Source of the DNA: Microbacterium album
GTDB lineage: Bacteria > Actinomycetota > Actinomycetes > Actinomycetales > Microbacteriaceae
Assembly (NCBI RefSeq): GCF_014643695.1
Contig: NZ_BMJY01000013.1
Span: 1 to 64,000, forward strand
DNA length: 64,000 nt
Direction: 5' to 3'
Shown: in pieces, positions 33,264 to 43,806 of the stretch
Layout: each line of letters starts with the position of its first letter
Position numbering within the stretch: position 1 is the first letter of the stretch
Translations under genes and position numbers: made by a program
Notes under the pieces: generated by a model
Databases searched by the model: none
What the model was told of the DNA's origin: nothing
What the model saw: only the letters and a program-made list of their open reading frames with translations

Positions 33264-33269
33264 TAACCT
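33264..33269 (+). promoter_or_regulatory. Predicted -10 box of leuS
   Basis: TAACCT at 33264-33269 is a good actinobacterial -10 box. With the assigned GTG start at 33334 it would give a leader of roughly 55-60 nt. I see no T-box stem or specifier loop in that short leader. Confidence 0.4.
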
Positions 33270-33333
33270 GGAACCTCGCCCCCCACGCGCGCCCCGTTTC
33301 GGCGTGCCCACGATCGATTGGCAGTACCACCCC

Positions 33334-35928
33334 GTGTCGCAGAACGAGTCACAGAACGTGTCGCCCGACTCCTCGGTCTCCACCGCCCCCGGTGACGGCG
33401 CCATCGACGTCCATGCCCTGCACGCCAAGTGGCAGCGGCTCTGGGAGGAGCGCGGCACGTTCCTCGCGGGCGGTGACAAGGACACGCGGCCCCGCAAGTA
33501 CGTGCTGGCGATGTTCCCGTACCCGTCGGGCGACCTGCACATGGGGCACGCCGAGAACTACCTCTACAGCGACATCGTCGCGCGGTTCTGGCGGCACCGC
33601 GGCTACAACGTGCTGCACCCGATCGGCTGGGACTCGTTCGGCCTTCCCGCGGAGAACGCGGCGATCCAGCGCGGCGCGGACCCGCGCGAGTGGACGTACG
33701 CCAACATCGCCCAGCAGCGTGAGAGCCTGAAGGCGTACGGCGTCTCGTTCGACTGGAGCCGCGTGCTGCACACGAGCGACGACGACTACTACCGCTGGAA
33801 CCAGTGGCTGTTCCAGCAGCTGCACGAGCGGGGGCTCGCGTACCGCAAGGAGAGCCCGGTCAACTGGTGTCCGAACGACCAGACCGTGCTCGCGAACGAG
33901 CAGGTCGTCGACAGCGCGTGCGAGCGCTGCGGTGCCACGGTCGAGAAGAAGAAGCTCACGCAGTGGTACTTCAAGATCACGGAGTACGCCGATCGCCTGC
34001 TCGACGACCTGAACCAGCTCGAGGGCTTCTGGCCGCAGAAGGTGCTGCAGATGCAGCGCAACTGGATCGGCCGGTCGGTCGGCGCTGACATCGACTTCCG
34101 CATCGAGGGACGCGACGAGCCCGTGACCGTGTTCTCCACGCGCCCCGACACGCTGCACGGCGCCACGTTCATGGTGGTCGCGCCCGACAGCGACCTGGCC
34201 GTCGAGCTGGTCGCGGGTGCCTCGCCCGAGGCGCGGACGCGCTTCCAGGACTACCTCCTGCAGACGCAGCAGCAGACGGAGATCGAGCGCCAGTCGGCGG
34301 ATCGCCCCAAGACGGGCGTCTTCCTCGAACGCTTCGCGATCAACCCGATCAACGGCGAGCGTCTGCCGATCTGGGCCGCCGACTACGTGCTGGCCGACTA
34401 CGGCCACGGCGCCGTGATGGCCGTGCCCGCGCACGATCAGCGCGACCTCGACTTCGCGCGCGCCTTCGACCTTCCGGTCCGGGTCGTGGTCGACACCACG
34501 GCCCCCATCACGGGTGCGATCCCGGTCATCGAGCTCGACGAGGACGGCGTGCCGATCGACCCGCAGCTGAGCGAGATCGACCCGCGCGTGACGGGCGAGG
34601 CGCTCACGGGGGAGGGCCGGATGATCAACTCCGGCAGTCTCGACGGCCTGTCCAAGCGGAACGCGATCACGCGCGTCATCGAACAGCTGGAGGCTGCGGG
34701 CACCGGCCGCCGAGCGAAGCAGTACCGGCTGCGCGACTGGCTCATCTCGCGCCAGCGCTTCTGGGGCACGCCGATCCCGATGGTCCACACGCAGGACGGG
34801 GACATCGTGCCGGTCCCCGCGGACGAGCTGCCCGTCCGCCTGCCGGATGCCGCAGGGCTGGATCTGAAGCCGAAGGGCAAGTCTCCGCTGGGTGCGGCGA
34901 CGGGCTGGGTCGAGACGACCGATCCGCGCACCGGCGAGCCGGCGCTGCGGGACCCCGACACGATGGACACGTTCGTCGACAGCTCGTGGTACTACCTGCG
35001 GTTCCTGTCGCCCGGCAACGACGGCAAGGCGTTCGATCCGCGCGACGCCGATCGGTGGGCTCCGGTGGATGCGTACATCGGCGGGGTCGAGCACGCCATC
35101 CTGCACCTGCTGTATGCGCGCTTCATCACGAAGGTCCTGTTCGACATGGGATTGGTCGAGTTCACGGAGCCGTTCTCCAGCCTGATCAACCAGGGCATGG
35201 TGATCCTCGACGGCGCGAAGATGTCGAAGTCGAAGGGCAACCTCGTGCTCTTCAAGGAGGAGCTCGAGCGCCACGGCGCCGATGCCCTGCGCGTCGCGCT
35301 GGCGTTCGCGGGCCCCGTCGAAGACGACAAGGACTGGAAGGACGTCTCGACCACGGGGGCGCAGAAGTTCCTCGCGCGTGCGCTCCGGCTCGCCCAGGAG
35401 GTCACGAGCGACAAGGACGTGGTCTGGGCCGAGGGCGACGTCTCGCTCCGCCGCGTGACCCATCGTCTGCTCGCCGACGCGCCCGTCCTGGTCGAGCAGA
35501 CGAAGTTCAACGTGGTCGTGGCGCGCCTGATGGAGCTGGTCAACGCCATCCGCAAGGCCGTGGACGGCGCGGCCGGCCCGGCCGATCCCGCCGTGCGCGA
35601 GGCCGTGGAGGCCACCGCGATGATCCTCGACCTCTTCGCGCCGCACACGGCCGAGGAGATGTGGGAGATCCTCGGCTATGAGCCCTCGATCGGCCACGTC
35701 GTGTGGCGGAACGCCGACCCGGCGCTCCTGGTCGAGGAGTCGGTCACGGCGGTCGTGCAGATCGACGGCAAGGTGCGCGCGACGCTCGAGGTGCCCGCGA
35801 AGATCGACACCGACGCGCTGGAGACGATGGCGCGCGGCGACGAACGCGTGCTGCGCGCGCTGGGGGACCGGCAGATCGTGCGCGCGATCGTGCGCGCGCC
35901 GAAGGTCGTCAGCTTCTCCACGAAGTAG
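33334..35928 (+). CDS. leuS: leucyl-tRNA synthetase
   Basis: This is an 864-residue class I aminoacyl-tRNA synthetase that charges tRNA-Leu. The HIGH motif reads HMGH ([14 protein letters not shown]) and the KMSKS motif is intact (KMSKSKGN, about residue 630). The CP1 editing domain (residues about 240-430) contains [16 protein letters not shown] zinc-type CxxC pair occurs at [14 protein letters not shown]. The start is uncertain: a GTG at 33334 ([12 protein letters not shown]) gives normal length, while an upstream in-frame GTG at 33253 would add 27 atypical residues ahead of the -10 box. Confidence 0.95.
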   Translation: MSQNESQNVSPDSSVSTAPGDGAIDVHALHAKWQRLWEERGTFLAGGDKDTRPRKYVLAMFPYPSGDLHMGHAENYLYSDIVARFWRHRGYNVLHPIGWDSFGLPAENAAIQRGADPREWTYANIAQQRESLKAYGVSFDWSRVLHTSDDDYYRWNQWLFQQLHERGLAYRKESPVNWCPNDQTVLANEQVVDSACERCGATVEKKKLTQWYFKITEYADRLLDDLNQLEGFWPQKVLQMQRNWIGRSVGADIDFRIEGRDEPVTVFSTRPDTLHGATFMVVAPDSDLAVELVAGASPEARTRFQDYLLQTQQQTEIERQSADRPKTGVFLERFAINPINGERLPIWAADYVLADYGHGAVMAVPAHDQRDLDFARAFDLPVRVVVDTTAPITGAIPVIELDEDGVPIDPQLSEIDPRVTGEALTGEGRMINSGSLDGLSKRNAITRVIEQLEAAGTGRRAKQYRLRDWLISRQRFWGTPIPMVHTQDGDIVPVPADELPVRLPDAAGLDLKPKGKSPLGAATGWVETTDPRTGEPALRDPDTMDTFVDSSWYYLRFLSPGNDGKAFDPRDADRWAPVDAYIGGVEHAILHLLYARFITKVLFDMGLVEFTEPFSSLINQGMVILDGAKMSKSKGNLVLFKEELERHGADALRVALAFAGPVEDDKDWKDVSTTGAQKFLARALRLAQEVTSDKDVVWAEGDVSLRRVTHRLLADAPVLVEQTKFNVVVARLMELVNAIRKAVDGAAGPADPAVREAVEATAMILDLFAPHTAEEMWEILGYEPSIGHVVWRNADPALLVEESVTAVVQIDGKVRATLEVPAKIDTDALETMARGDERVLRALGDRQIVRAIVRAPKVVSFSTK

Positions 35929-35943
35929 GTCGGGCGCTTGCCG

Positions 35944-36162
35944 ATGAATGAAACTCCGCCGACGTGGTTCGGGGTGATCACCGCGCCCGGGAGGCACCTG
36001 GTGCTCACGATCGCGCTGGCTCTGCTGATCGTCGCGGCTACGTCTCTGTCGATCATGTTTCCCGCAGCGGGCTCGTGGCTGTTCGTCGGTACCGCCTTCG
36101 TCGCCATCGCCTGGTACTCGTACATGATGAAGCGGTATCGCGCCGCGCGACGCCCGGAGTGA
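35944..36162 (+). CDS. small membrane protein (72 aa)
   Basis: The protein has two hydrophobic helices (HLVLTIALALLIVAATSLSIMF and GSWLFVGTAFVAIAWYSYMM) and a basic C-terminus (KRYRAARRPE). I recognise no family. It follows leuS by 15 nt and could be co-transcribed. A 249-nt stretch to comEA follows; it holds a short hairpin (AGCGCT at 36294-36299 with 36305-36310) and no gene. Confidence 0.6.
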   Translation: MNETPPTWFGVITAPGRHLVLTIALALLIVAATSLSIMFPAAGSWLFVGTAFVAIAWYSYMMKRYRAARRPE

Positions 36163-36411
36163 CCTTCCCGGGGAAGCGCAGCCGGTGGTCGGCGTGCTCG
36201 CGCCGTCCTCGATCGACCAGCAGCGGAGGATGCTTCGCGCCGGTACAGCCACCCCATCGCTGATCGGGAAGCGGACGTCCGTTTCGCTCTCCGAGCGCTG
36301 AGGTAGCGCTTCGCGGTCGCTTCTCGTCCCCAGCGCCGGAGGCGACATGGCTGTCCCCGCTGGGCACCGCCGGGCGACCGCGGGCGCCGTGGGCGACCTA
36401 GCGTGGCGTCC

Positions 36412-37047
36412 GTGTCCGAGATCGAGGGGATCAGCGCGCCGCCACGGCGCGGCGGTTTCGGGGTGAGCGCGGTCATCGTGCTCGTCCTCGCGGCGCTGGC
36501 CGTCACGATCGGGATCGGCCTGTGGCGCGGCGCGACCGCGCCCGTGGAGGTCGTGCCCGATGCGCTGCCGTCGCCCGAGGTCAGCGTCGCGGCGGGACGG
36601 ATCTACGTCCACGTGGACGGGGAGGTCAACGCACCGGGACTGTACGTGCTTCCGGCGGGCGCGCGCGTGGTGGACGCGATCGCCGCGGCCGGCGGCTTTG
36701 CGGAGGAGGCCGAGCGCGGGGCGGTCAACCTCGCGCGGGTCGTGAGCGACGGCGAGCAGCTGCACGTGCCGGCGCCCGGCGCCGAGGGGGAACACGTCGC
36801 GCCGGGCAGCACCGGCGGGGCGGGGGCGTCGTCGGGCGCGGCGAACGGCAGCCCGACGATCGATCTGAACAGCGCCAGCGCGGCCGAGCTGGAGTCCCTG
36901 CCGCGGATCGGGCCGGCTCTGGCGCAGCGGATCCTCGAGTGGCGCGAGCAGAACGGCCGCTTCACGAGCGTCGACGATCTGCTGGCCGTGTCGGGCATCG
37001 GGGAGCGCGTGCTCGAGTCGCTGCGGCCGCTGGTGCGGGTGGGGTGA
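36412..37047 (+). CDS. comEA: competence protein ComEA (SLBB + helix-hairpin-helix)
   Basis: The 211-residue protein has one N-terminal helix (SAVIVLVLAALAVTIGIGLW). An SLBB domain follows (about 63-115; IYVHVDGEVNAPGLYVLPAG), then a Gly/Ser/Ala linker, then a C-terminal ComEA helix-hairpin-helix domain (TIDLNSASAAELESLPRIG, VSGIGERVLESLRPLV). It binds double-stranded DNA outside the membrane for uptake. TAGCGT at 36399-36404 ends 7 nt before GTG 36412. A GTG at 36403 overlaps the box, so I prefer 36412 and a leaderless start. comEC follows after 4 nt. Confidence 0.88.
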   Translation: MSEIEGISAPPRRGGFGVSAVIVLVLAALAVTIGIGLWRGATAPVEVVPDALPSPEVSVAAGRIYVHVDGEVNAPGLYVLPAGARVVDAIAAAGGFAEEAERGAVNLARVVSDGEQLHVPAPGAEGEHVAPGSTGGAGASSGAANGSPTIDLNSASAAELESLPRIGPALAQRILEWREQNGRFTSVDDLLAVSGIGERVLESLRPLVRVG

Positions 37048-37051
37048 TCCG

Positions 37052-39397
37052 GTGACGGAGCGCTCGGCACTTGAGGGGGAGGAGGGCGGGGCGCACCTGC
37101 GGATGCTGCCCGTGGCGGTCGTCGCCTGGCTCGCGGCGTTCGCCGGGACGTGGCATCCCTCGTCGGCCGGGTGGCTGTCGATCGGCGCCTGGACGCTCGC
37201 CGGTGCCGGGCTGCTGCTCTGGCGGCGCCTGCCCGCGGCGCGTCGCGTCGCGTGCGGGATCGCGGTGCTCACGTGCGCCGCGGCCGGGGCGGTGGGCGCC
37301 CACGTCGCGATGGCGCAGCCGACCCGCGACGTCGCGGTGGAGTTCGCCGGGGGCGGGGGACGGGCGCTCGAGATCGAGCTGACCGTCGTGTCGAAGGTCG
37401 ATCTGCGCGGTGACGCGGTGTGGTTCGACGGGCGGACGAGCGCGATCGCGCGGGGCGAGGAGCGGCTCGCGATCGGTGTGCCCGTGCGCGTGCGCGTTCC
37501 CGCGGCGGACGTGACGGGAGCAAGGCTGGACCTCGGCTCTTCCGCGGCCGTGCGGGGCACGGCGATGGCGGCCGACCCGGGCGACCGGGCCGCGCTCGTG
37601 GTGTTCGCGCGCGCCGCCGAGGTCACGGCGTCCCCCGCGCATGTGCTCGGGGCGGTCTCCTCGCTCCGCGACGCGTTCGTCGAGCGCGCGTCGTCGCTGC
37701 CCGGTCCCGGGTCGCAGCTGCTCGCGGGGCTGTCGGTGGGCGACACGCGTGCCGTGAGCGACGAGCTGGACACGGCGATGAAGGTCACCTCCCTCAGCCA
37801 CCTCACGGCCGTCTCCGGGGCGAACTGCGCGATCGTGGTGGGCATCGCGTTCGGCGCGACGGCCCTGGCCGGTGCGGGGCGCGCGGTCCGCATCGTCGTC
37901 TCTCTCGTCGCGCTGGCGGGCTTCGTCCTGCTCGTCACCCCCGAGGGGAGCGTCGTGCGGGCGGCCACGATGGCGGCGATCGCGCTGCTCGCGCTCGTGC
38001 TCGGACGCGTGGCCGCGGGCGTCGCCGTGCTGTCCCTCGCCGTGGCGGTGCTGCTGATCGCCGACCCGTGGCTCGCGGGATCCTACGGGTTCGTGCTCTC
38101 CGTCGCGGCCACGGGAGCACTGCTGCTGCTGGCCCGACCGCTCGCGCGGGGAGCGTCGCGGTGGATGCCCGCGCCGCTCGCCCTGGCCATCAGCGTGCCC
38201 CTGTCCGCGCAGCTCGCGTGCGGGCCCGTGCTCATCCTCCTGGCGCCCGAAGTGCCGACCTATGGCGTGGTCGCGAATCTCCTGGCGGGTCCGGCGGCCC
38301 CGGCGGCGACCGTGATCGGCCTGGCCGCCTGCCTGGCCGCTCCGCTGCCTGTGCTCGCGGACGGCCTCGCCGCGCTGGCCTGGCTGCCGTCGGCATGGAT
38401 CGCCGCGACCGCTCTGACGACGGCGGCGCTGCCGGGCGCCAGCCTGGCGTGGCCGCCCGGTCTCGGAGGCGCGGTGCTGCTCGCGGCCGTGGGCGGGGCG
38501 GCCGCGCTCCTCATCGCGCGCAGCGACCGGGCGGGCGTCGCGGACCGGGTGACGCGAAGGGCGATCGCCGCGGTGCTCGCAGTGATCGTCGGCGTCGCCG
38601 GGGGCGGCGCCGCGCTCACGAACGGTCCCGTCGGCCGCCTGGCGATGCCCGCCGACTGGGCGATCGCGGCCTGCGACGTCGGGCAGGGCGACGCCCTCGT
38701 CGTGCGTTCGGCGGGCGCGGTGGGGGTCATCGACACCGGCCCCGATCCCGACGCGCTCGGATCGTGCCTGACCCGACTCGGCATCTCGCGCGTCGACCTC
38801 CTGGTGCTGACGCATTTCGACCTCGACCATGTCGGCGGGGTCGCGGCGGTCGAGGGCCGCGTCGACGCCGTGCTGCACGGCCCGACCGGGCGACCCGCGG
38901 ACGAGCGCGTGCTCGAGCGGCTGGAAGGGGCGCGGCTCCTGTCCGCGAGCGCGGGAACGACGGGCACGCTGGGGGATGCCCGGTGGCGCGTCCTCTGGCC
39001 GCGTGCGGAGGGGGTGGCCTTCGCGTCCGGGAACGACGCCAGCGTCATCCTCGAGATCGCCGGTGGCGGACTGCCGCGGTCCATCCTCCTGGGCGATCTG
39101 TCGGCGGCGGCGCAGCTGTCGCTGCTGGGGACGGGCAGGGTGGCGGGCCCCTACGCCGTCGTCAAGGTCGCGCATCACGGGAGTGCCGACCAGCATGAGC
39201 CCCTCTATGCCGAGATCGCCGCGTCGTTGGCGCTCGTCACGGTGGGCGCCGACAACGACTACGGGCATCCGCGGCGAGAGATCCTCGACACGCTCGCCCG
39301 CCTCGGGGCGACGACCGCTCGCACGGATCTGTCGGGCCTCCTGCTGGTCGCGGACGGGCCGGACGGGCTCCGGCTCTGGAGGGAGCGCCCGCCCTGA
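37052..39397 (+). CDS. comEC: DNA uptake channel ComEC/Rec2
   Basis: The 781-residue polytopic protein has an N-terminal soluble segment and a competence domain with about ten helices (residues 210-500; SHLTAVSGANCAIVVG is the conserved entry). A C-terminal metallo-beta-lactamase-like domain (about 530-760) carries the metal motif THFDLDHVGG and later KVAHHGSADQ. ComEC forms the membrane channel for single-stranded DNA entry. The gene is full length, with no frameshift, and starts with GTG 4 nt after comEA. Competence in this organism is not proven by these genes alone; other uptake genes are not in the window. Confidence 0.92.
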   Translation: MTERSALEGEEGGAHLRMLPVAVVAWLAAFAGTWHPSSAGWLSIGAWTLAGAGLLLWRRLPAARRVACGIAVLTCAAAGAVGAHVAMAQPTRDVAVEFAGGGGRALEIELTVVSKVDLRGDAVWFDGRTSAIARGEERLAIGVPVRVRVPAADVTGARLDLGSSAAVRGTAMAADPGDRAALVVFARAAEVTASPAHVLGAVSSLRDAFVERASSLPGPGSQLLAGLSVGDTRAVSDELDTAMKVTSLSHLTAVSGANCAIVVGIAFGATALAGAGRAVRIVVSLVALAGFVLLVTPEGSVVRAATMAAIALLALVLGRVAAGVAVLSLAVAVLLIADPWLAGSYGFVLSVAATGALLLLARPLARGASRWMPAPLALAISVPLSAQLACGPVLILLAPEVPTYGVVANLLAGPAAPAATVIGLAACLAAPLPVLADGLAALAWLPSAWIAATALTTAALPGASLAWPPGLGGAVLLAAVGGAAALLIARSDRAGVADRVTRRAIAAVLAVIVGVAGGGAALTNGPVGRLAMPADWAIAACDVGQGDALVVRSAGAVGVIDTGPDPDALGSCLTRLGISRVDLLVLTHFDLDHVGGVAAVEGRVDAVLHGPTGRPADERVLERLEGARLLSASAGTTGTLGDARWRVLWPRAEGVAFASGNDASVILEIAGGGLPRSILLGDLSAAAQLSLLGTGRVAGPYAVVKVAHHGSADQHEPLYAEIAASLALVTVGADNDYGHPRREILDTLARLGATTARTDLSGLLLVADGPDGLRLWRERPP

Positions 39398-39448
39398 GCG
39401 TGCGCGCGTGCCCGGCGGCGTGTCGCAGGCCGCCGGTAGGCTGAAGGC

Positions 39449-40492
39449 ATGGCCGCCGCACCCGCATCGAAGTCGAAGCCGCGGGCGACCAAGACATCGA
39501 TCCCGCAGGTGTCGTGGCGTGCGCCGCGACCCGCGCCGGTGGTGCTCGTGTCCGGCCCGGAGGAAATCTGTGCCGAGCGTGCGATCGCCGGGGTCCGCGA
39601 CTACCTCAAGGCCGAGGATCCGTCGCTGGAGATCTCCGACATCCGCGCCGACGACTACACGGCGGGAACGCTGCTCGCCGTGTCGGCTCCGTCGCTGTTC
39701 GGTGAGCCCCGTCTCGTCCGGGTCTCGGGCGTGGAGCGCTGCTCGGACGCGTTCCTCGCCGAGGCGCTCGCGTACATCGAGCATCCGCAGGAAGGCGCGA
39801 CGGTGGTGCTGCGCCACACGGGCGCGAGCGTGCGGGGGAAGAAGCTGCTCGACGCGATCCGTTCCGGCGTCGGCGGGGGAGTGGAGATCCCCTGCCCCGC
39901 GGTCAAGCGCGATGCGGACCGGCACGACTTCGCGGCGGGCGAGTTCAAGGCGGCCGGCCGACGCATCGCGCCGCGCGCGCTGCAGGCTCTGACCTCGGCG
40001 TTCGCGGACGACCTGACCGAACTGGCCGCAGCGTGCCAGCAGCTCATCTCGGACGTCGAGGGCGACGTGACCGAGGACGTCGTGGCCCGGTACTACGGCG
40101 GCCGCGTGGAGACCAACGCGTTCGCGGTGGCGGACACGGCCATCGCGGGTCGCTACGGCGAGGCTCTCGTCGGGCTCCGGCACGCGCTGGCGTCCGGCGC
40201 GGATCCCGTTCCGATCGTCGCGGCGTTCGCCATGAAGCTGCGCACGATGGCGCGCGTCGCGGGCTCCCGCGAGCCGGCACGCACGGTGGCCGCCCGCCTC
40301 GGAATGAAGGACTGGCAGGTGGAGCGCGCCCGGCGCGACCTGCAGACGGGGTGGACGCAGGCCACGCTCGGCCTCGCGATCCAGGCCGCCGCGCGTGCGG
40401 ACGCCGAGGTCAAGGGCGCCTCGCGCGATCCGGTGTTCGCGCTCGAGCGCATGATCGCGGTCATCGCGACCAGGCGCCCCTTCGGGGAGTGA
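39449..40492 (+). CDS. holA: DNA polymerase III subunit delta
   Basis: This 347-residue protein matches HolA, the clamp-loader subunit that opens the sliding clamp. Conserved segments are VLVSGPEEICAERAIAGVR, FGEPRLVRVSGVE, NAFAVADTAIAGRYGEALVGL and MKLRTMARVA. It has the typical three-domain organisation without a functional ATPase P-loop. TAGGCT at 39437-39442 lies 6 nt before the ATG with no ribosome binding site, which indicates a leaderless transcript. It is commonly found beside comEC and rpsT, as here. Confidence 0.93.
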   Translation: MAAAPASKSKPRATKTSIPQVSWRAPRPAPVVLVSGPEEICAERAIAGVRDYLKAEDPSLEISDIRADDYTAGTLLAVSAPSLFGEPRLVRVSGVERCSDAFLAEALAYIEHPQEGATVVLRHTGASVRGKKLLDAIRSGVGGGVEIPCPAVKRDADRHDFAAGEFKAAGRRIAPRALQALTSAFADDLTELAAACQQLISDVEGDVTEDVVARYYGGRVETNAFAVADTAIAGRYGEALVGLRHALASGADPVPIVAAFAMKLRTMARVAGSREPARTVAARLGMKDWQVERARRDLQTGWTQATLGLAIQAAARADAEVKGASRDPVFALERMIAVIATRRPFGE

Positions 40493-40536
40493 TCCGCTGC
40501 GCCGTTCGCGCCGTGTGTCCGCACGCGGACACGAAA

Positions 40537-40564
40537 GAGCCCGGCCCCTGAGGGGACCGGGCTC
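40537..40564 (-). terminator. Rho-independent terminator of rpsT
   Basis: GAGCCCGG at 40537-40544 pairs with CCGGGCTC at 40557-40564. Four further C-G pairs lie inside, with a 3-nt loop and a single bulge. Read on the minus strand, the stem is followed by TTTCG, consistent with an intrinsic terminator just after the rpsT stop. It may also stop readthrough from holA. Confidence 0.8.
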
Positions 40565-40576
40565 GTGCGCGGTGCC

Positions 40577-40837
40577 TTAGAGCGAGGCGACCTTCTTGGC
40601 GATCTTCGACTTGCGGTTCGCCGCCTGGTTCTTGTGGATGACGCCCTTGCTCACGGCCTTGTCGAGCTTCTTGGACGCCTTCACGAGAGCGGCCTCGGCC
40701 GCGGCCTTGTCGCCGGCGGCGATCGCCTCGCGGGTGCGACGGACGACGGAGCGCAGCTCGCTCTTGACGGCCTTGTTGCGCTCGCGCGCCTTCTCGTTGG
40801 TCTTGTTGCGCTTGATCTGCGACTTGATGTTTGCCAC
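40577..40837 (-). CDS. rpsT: 30S ribosomal protein S20
   Basis: The 86-residue basic protein ([27 protein letters not shown]...) is a clear S20, with [19 protein letters not shown] at the C-terminus. S20 binds 16S rRNA early in 30S assembly. The start is a GTG at 40837, and no canonical ribosome binding site precedes it. It is convergent with holA, as in many actinobacteria. Confidence 0.97.
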   Translation of the reverse strand: MANIKSQIKRNKTNEKARERNKAVKSELRSVVRRTREAIAAGDKAAAEAALVKASKKLDKAVSKGVIHKNQAANRKSKIAKKVASL

Positions 40838-40977
40838 GTGTCGGAGGACTTTCGTTCAGGAGTGGTTCGGCCGGTGCCGTGAGGCTCGGTGCCGGTATGG
40901 ACGGTGCCGCGTGGCGAGAGAGGGGCGCCGTGCGGCGAGTGTGGGTGGCCCCACACGCAAGCCAAGGACCGATTCTA

Positions 40978-41745
40978 TCAGGTCGGGAGCGGATCGCCCT
41001 CGTCGGAGCCCGATGCGCGCGTGGTGGCGTCCGTCTCGATGGTCGCGATCGCCAGGTCCAGGACGGCGTTGAACACCTCGGGCCTCATCGTCGTGACGAG
41101 GTGGGTCGTGCGCGGCACGACGATGAGCTCGGCGTGCGGCGCCAGCTCGCCGAACAGTCGCTCGTGCATCCGGAGCTGGTCCCACCGTCCGTTGACGAAC
41201 CAGACGGGCACCCGGATCCTGCGCAGCGCGGCCATGACGTCGAGCGAGGAGAGGCTGCGCAGCGCGTCGTCCTGTGCGCCGAACGCGTACCCGCCGGCCG
41301 CGAAGTCGCCGCGCGTCTCGGCGGGCAGGGTGGACCACAGCAGCGCGTCGGTGATCAGCCGGCCGCGCCCGGGCAGCGAGTTGAAGCCCGCCATCAGGAG
41401 CCGGTACGCGCGCAGTCCGAATCCGCGGGGGAGCGCCGTGCAGCCGCACCCGACGAACGCCGCGATGGGCGGGGGCCGCTCGCTCCCGGCGTACTCGGTG
41501 GCGATCAGGCCCCCCATCGAGTGCCCGACCAGCAGCACGGGGCCGTGCCGGGCGGCTTCCCGCACCGTGCGGTCGATCGTCGCGAAGGCTCCCTCGAGCG
41601 TGAAGGTCTCGTCGATCCGGGTGCCGTGGCCCGGCAGATCGAGCGCGTGCACCCCCGCGCCCCGCGCCTCCAGGTGCCGGACCTGCGCCCTCCACATGGT
41701 CGCGGACGTGCGGATCCCGTGGACCAGGACGACCTGCACCGACAT
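40978..41745 (-). CDS. alpha/beta hydrolase
   Basis: This 255-residue protein has an alpha/beta-hydrolase fold. VLVHGIRTSATMW forms the oxyanion-hole loop, and GHSMGG (about residue 75) carries the nucleophile Ser. An Asp in NGRWDQLRMHERL and a His in PRTTHLVTTMRPEV complete the triad. The substrate is unknown. TACCGT ends 7 nt before the ATG on the minus strand, suggesting a leaderless start; longer in-frame readings to 41826 run into the inverted repeat at 41772-41838 and are not credible. It is divergent from lepA. Confidence 0.85.
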   Translation of the reverse strand: MSVQVVLVHGIRTSATMWRAQVRHLEARGAGVHALDLPGHGTRIDETFTLEGAFATIDRTVREAARHGPVLLVGHSMGGLIATEYAGSERPPPIAAFVGCGCTALPRGFGLRAYRLLMAGFNSLPGRGRLITDALLWSTLPAETRGDFAAGGYAFGAQDDALRSLSSLDVMAALRRIRVPVWFVNGRWDQLRMHERLFGELAPHAELIVVPRTTHLVTTMRPEVFNAVLDLAIATIETDATTRASGSDEGDPLPT

Positions 41746-41771
41746 GCTGTCCACGGTAGCGCCAGCGGGGT

Positions 41772-41838
41772 GTTCACTAGCCGTTGTGCCGTTCACTAGC
41801 GTCCCCTGCGCTAGTAAACGGCACAAGCGCTAGTCAAC
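41772..41838. repeat. 30-bp near-perfect inverted repeat with internal CACTAGC direct repeats
   Basis: The left arm at 41772-41801 and the right arm at 41809-41838 match at 26 of 30 positions when one is reversed, around a 7-nt loop (TCCCCTG). Each arm carries two copies of a GTTnACTAGCG-like motif, so the element has four CACTAGC/GCTAGT motifs in total. Its AT content is higher than that of its surroundings. It lies between divergent promoters of the hydrolase and lepA. It could be a repeated palindromic element or an operator. Confidence 0.75.
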
Positions 41839-41917
41839 GCCGGGAGTGGGTGGGACGGGGGTGGGTGAGAAGGGCAGGCGGGTGGCGGTCAGCGGCGACC
41901 CATACAATCGAGTGGAC

Positions 41918-43765
41918 ATGTCACCACGTGCCTCCTCGCCGCTCGAGCCTGCCGCCACGCCCCCCGAGCGCATCCGCAACTTCTGCATCATCGCCCACAT
42001 CGACCACGGCAAGTCCACCCTGGCCGACCGCATGCTGCAGATCACGGGCGTGGTCGCGGACCGGGACATGCGCGCGCAGTACCTCGACCGCATGGACATC
42101 GAGCGCGAGCGCGGCATCACGATCAAGAGCCAGGCCGTGCGCATGCCGTGGGAGCAGGGCGGCGAGACCTACGCGCTCAACATGATCGACACCCCCGGGC
42201 ACGTCGACTTCACCTATGAGGTCTCGCGCTCGCTCGCGGCCTGCGAGGGCGCGATCCTGCTGGTCGACGCGGCGCAGGGGATCGAGGCGCAGACCCTCGC
42301 GAACCTGTACCTCGCGCTCGAGAACGACCTCACGATCATCCCCGTGCTCAACAAGATCGACCTGCCCGCGGCCGATCCCGAGCGATTCGCGAAGGAGCTC
42401 GCGGACCTGATCGGCGGGCGTCCGGAGGATGTGCTGCGCGTCTCCGGCAAGACCGGGCAGGGCGTCGAGGAACTGCTCGACCGCCTCGTGGGGGAGATCC
42501 CCGCACCCCAGGGCGATGCCGAGGCGCCGGCGCGCGCCATGATCTTCGACTCCGTGTACGACGCCTACCGCGGCGTGGTCACGTACGTGCGGATGGTCGA
42601 CGGGCGGCTGTCGCCGCGCGAGCGGATCCAGATGATGTCGACGCGCGCGACGCACGAGCTGCTCGAGATCGGCGTCTCGGCCCCCGAGCCCGTCCCGTCC
42701 CAGGGACTCGGCGTCGGCGAGGTCGGGTACCTCATCACGGGTGTGAAGGACGTGCGCCAGTCGAAGGTCGGCGACACGATCACGAACGCCCGCACCTCTG
42801 CGACGCAGGCCCTTCCCGGTTACGTCGATCCCAAGCCCATGGTGTTCTCGGGGCTCTACCCGATCGACGCGAGCGACTACCCGGATCTGCGCGACGCGCT
42901 CGACAAGCTCAAGCTGTCGGATGCGGCGCTCGCCTACGAGCCGGAGACCTCCGTCGCCCTGGGCTTCGGGTTCCGCTGCGGTTTCCTCGGCCTGCTGCAC
43001 CTCGAGATCGTCACGGAGCGACTCTCGCGCGAGTTCGGGCTCGACCTCATCACCACCGCCCCCAGCGTGATCTACGAGGTCACGACGGAGACGGGCGAGA
43101 CCGTGGTCGTGACCAACCCCTCGGAGTACCCCGAAGGCAAGATCGGCGCCGTGTCCGAGCCGATCGTGCGCGCCTCGATCCTCACCCCGAAGGACTACGT
43201 CGGCACGGTCATGGACCTGTGCCAGACGCGGCGCGGCACCATGCTCGGCATGGAGTATCTGTCGGAGGAGCGCGTCGAGCTGAAGTACACGATGCCGCTC
43301 GGCGAGATCGTGTTCGACTTCTTCGACCAGCTCAAGAGCCGCACGCAGGGGTACGCGAGCTTCGACTACGAGCCCGCCGGCCGCCAGGAGGCCGACCTCG
43401 TCAAGGTCGACATCCTCCTCCAGGGCGACCGCGTCGACGCGTTCAGCGCGATCGTGCACCGAGAGAAGGCGTACGCGTACGGCACGACCATGACCGAGCG
43501 CCTGCGCAAGCTCATTCCGCGCCAGCAGTTCGAGGTGCCCATCCAGGCCGCCATCGGCGCCCGCATCATCGCGCGCGAGAACATCCGCGCGATGCGCAAG
43601 GACGTCCTCGCCAAGTGCTACGGCGGCGACATCAGCCGCAAGCGCAAGCTGCTCGAGAAGCAGAAGGAGGGCAAGAAGCGCATGAAGATGGTCGGCCGCG
43701 TGGAGGTGCCCCAGGAGGCGTTCATCGCCGCGCTCTCGGGCGACGTCGAGACCAAGGACAAGTAA
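41918..43765 (+). CDS. lepA: elongation factor 4 (LepA)
   Basis: The 615-residue GTPase has G1 HIDHGKST, G2 [12 protein letters not shown]3 DTPGHVDF and G4 NKIDLP. A C-terminal LepA-specific domain follows (residues about 500-600; [20 protein letters not shown]). It acts on the ribosome under stress and in translation initiation. The ATG at 41918 follows TACAAT (41903-41908) by 9 nt, and no ribosome binding site is visible. An upstream in-frame ATG at 41846 lies ahead of the box and is rejected. Confidence 0.96.
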   Translation: MSPRASSPLEPAATPPERIRNFCIIAHIDHGKSTLADRMLQITGVVADRDMRAQYLDRMDIERERGITIKSQAVRMPWEQGGETYALNMIDTPGHVDFTYEVSRSLAACEGAILLVDAAQGIEAQTLANLYLALENDLTIIPVLNKIDLPAADPERFAKELADLIGGRPEDVLRVSGKTGQGVEELLDRLVGEIPAPQGDAEAPARAMIFDSVYDAYRGVVTYVRMVDGRLSPRERIQMMSTRATHELLEIGVSAPEPVPSQGLGVGEVGYLITGVKDVRQSKVGDTITNARTSATQALPGYVDPKPMVFSGLYPIDASDYPDLRDALDKLKLSDAALAYEPETSVALGFGFRCGFLGLLHLEIVTERLSREFGLDLITTAPSVIYEVTTETGETVVVTNPSEYPEGKIGAVSEPIVRASILTPKDYVGTVMDLCQTRRGTMLGMEYLSEERVELKYTMPLGEIVFDFFDQLKSRTQGYASFDYEPAGRQEADLVKVDILLQGDRVDAFSAIVHREKAYAYGTTMTERLRKLIPRQQFEVPIQAAIGARIIARENIRAMRKDVLAKCYGGDISRKRKLLEKQKEGKKRMKMVGRVEVPQEAFIAALSGDVETKDK

Positions 43766-43806
43766 GTCCCACGGGCCCTTCAGGCGAAGGAAGTAGGCTG
43801 ACACGT

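Noticed and set aside
33270..33333. T-box riboswitch in front of leuS
   Set aside because: The leader is only about 60 nt and contains no specifier stem or T-box motif.
33349..37968. A 1539-residue minus-strand open frame opposite leuS, comEA and comEC
   Set aside because: It is a GC-driven shadow: the opposite strand encodes full, motif-complete proteins, and the minus-strand translation is low-complexity.
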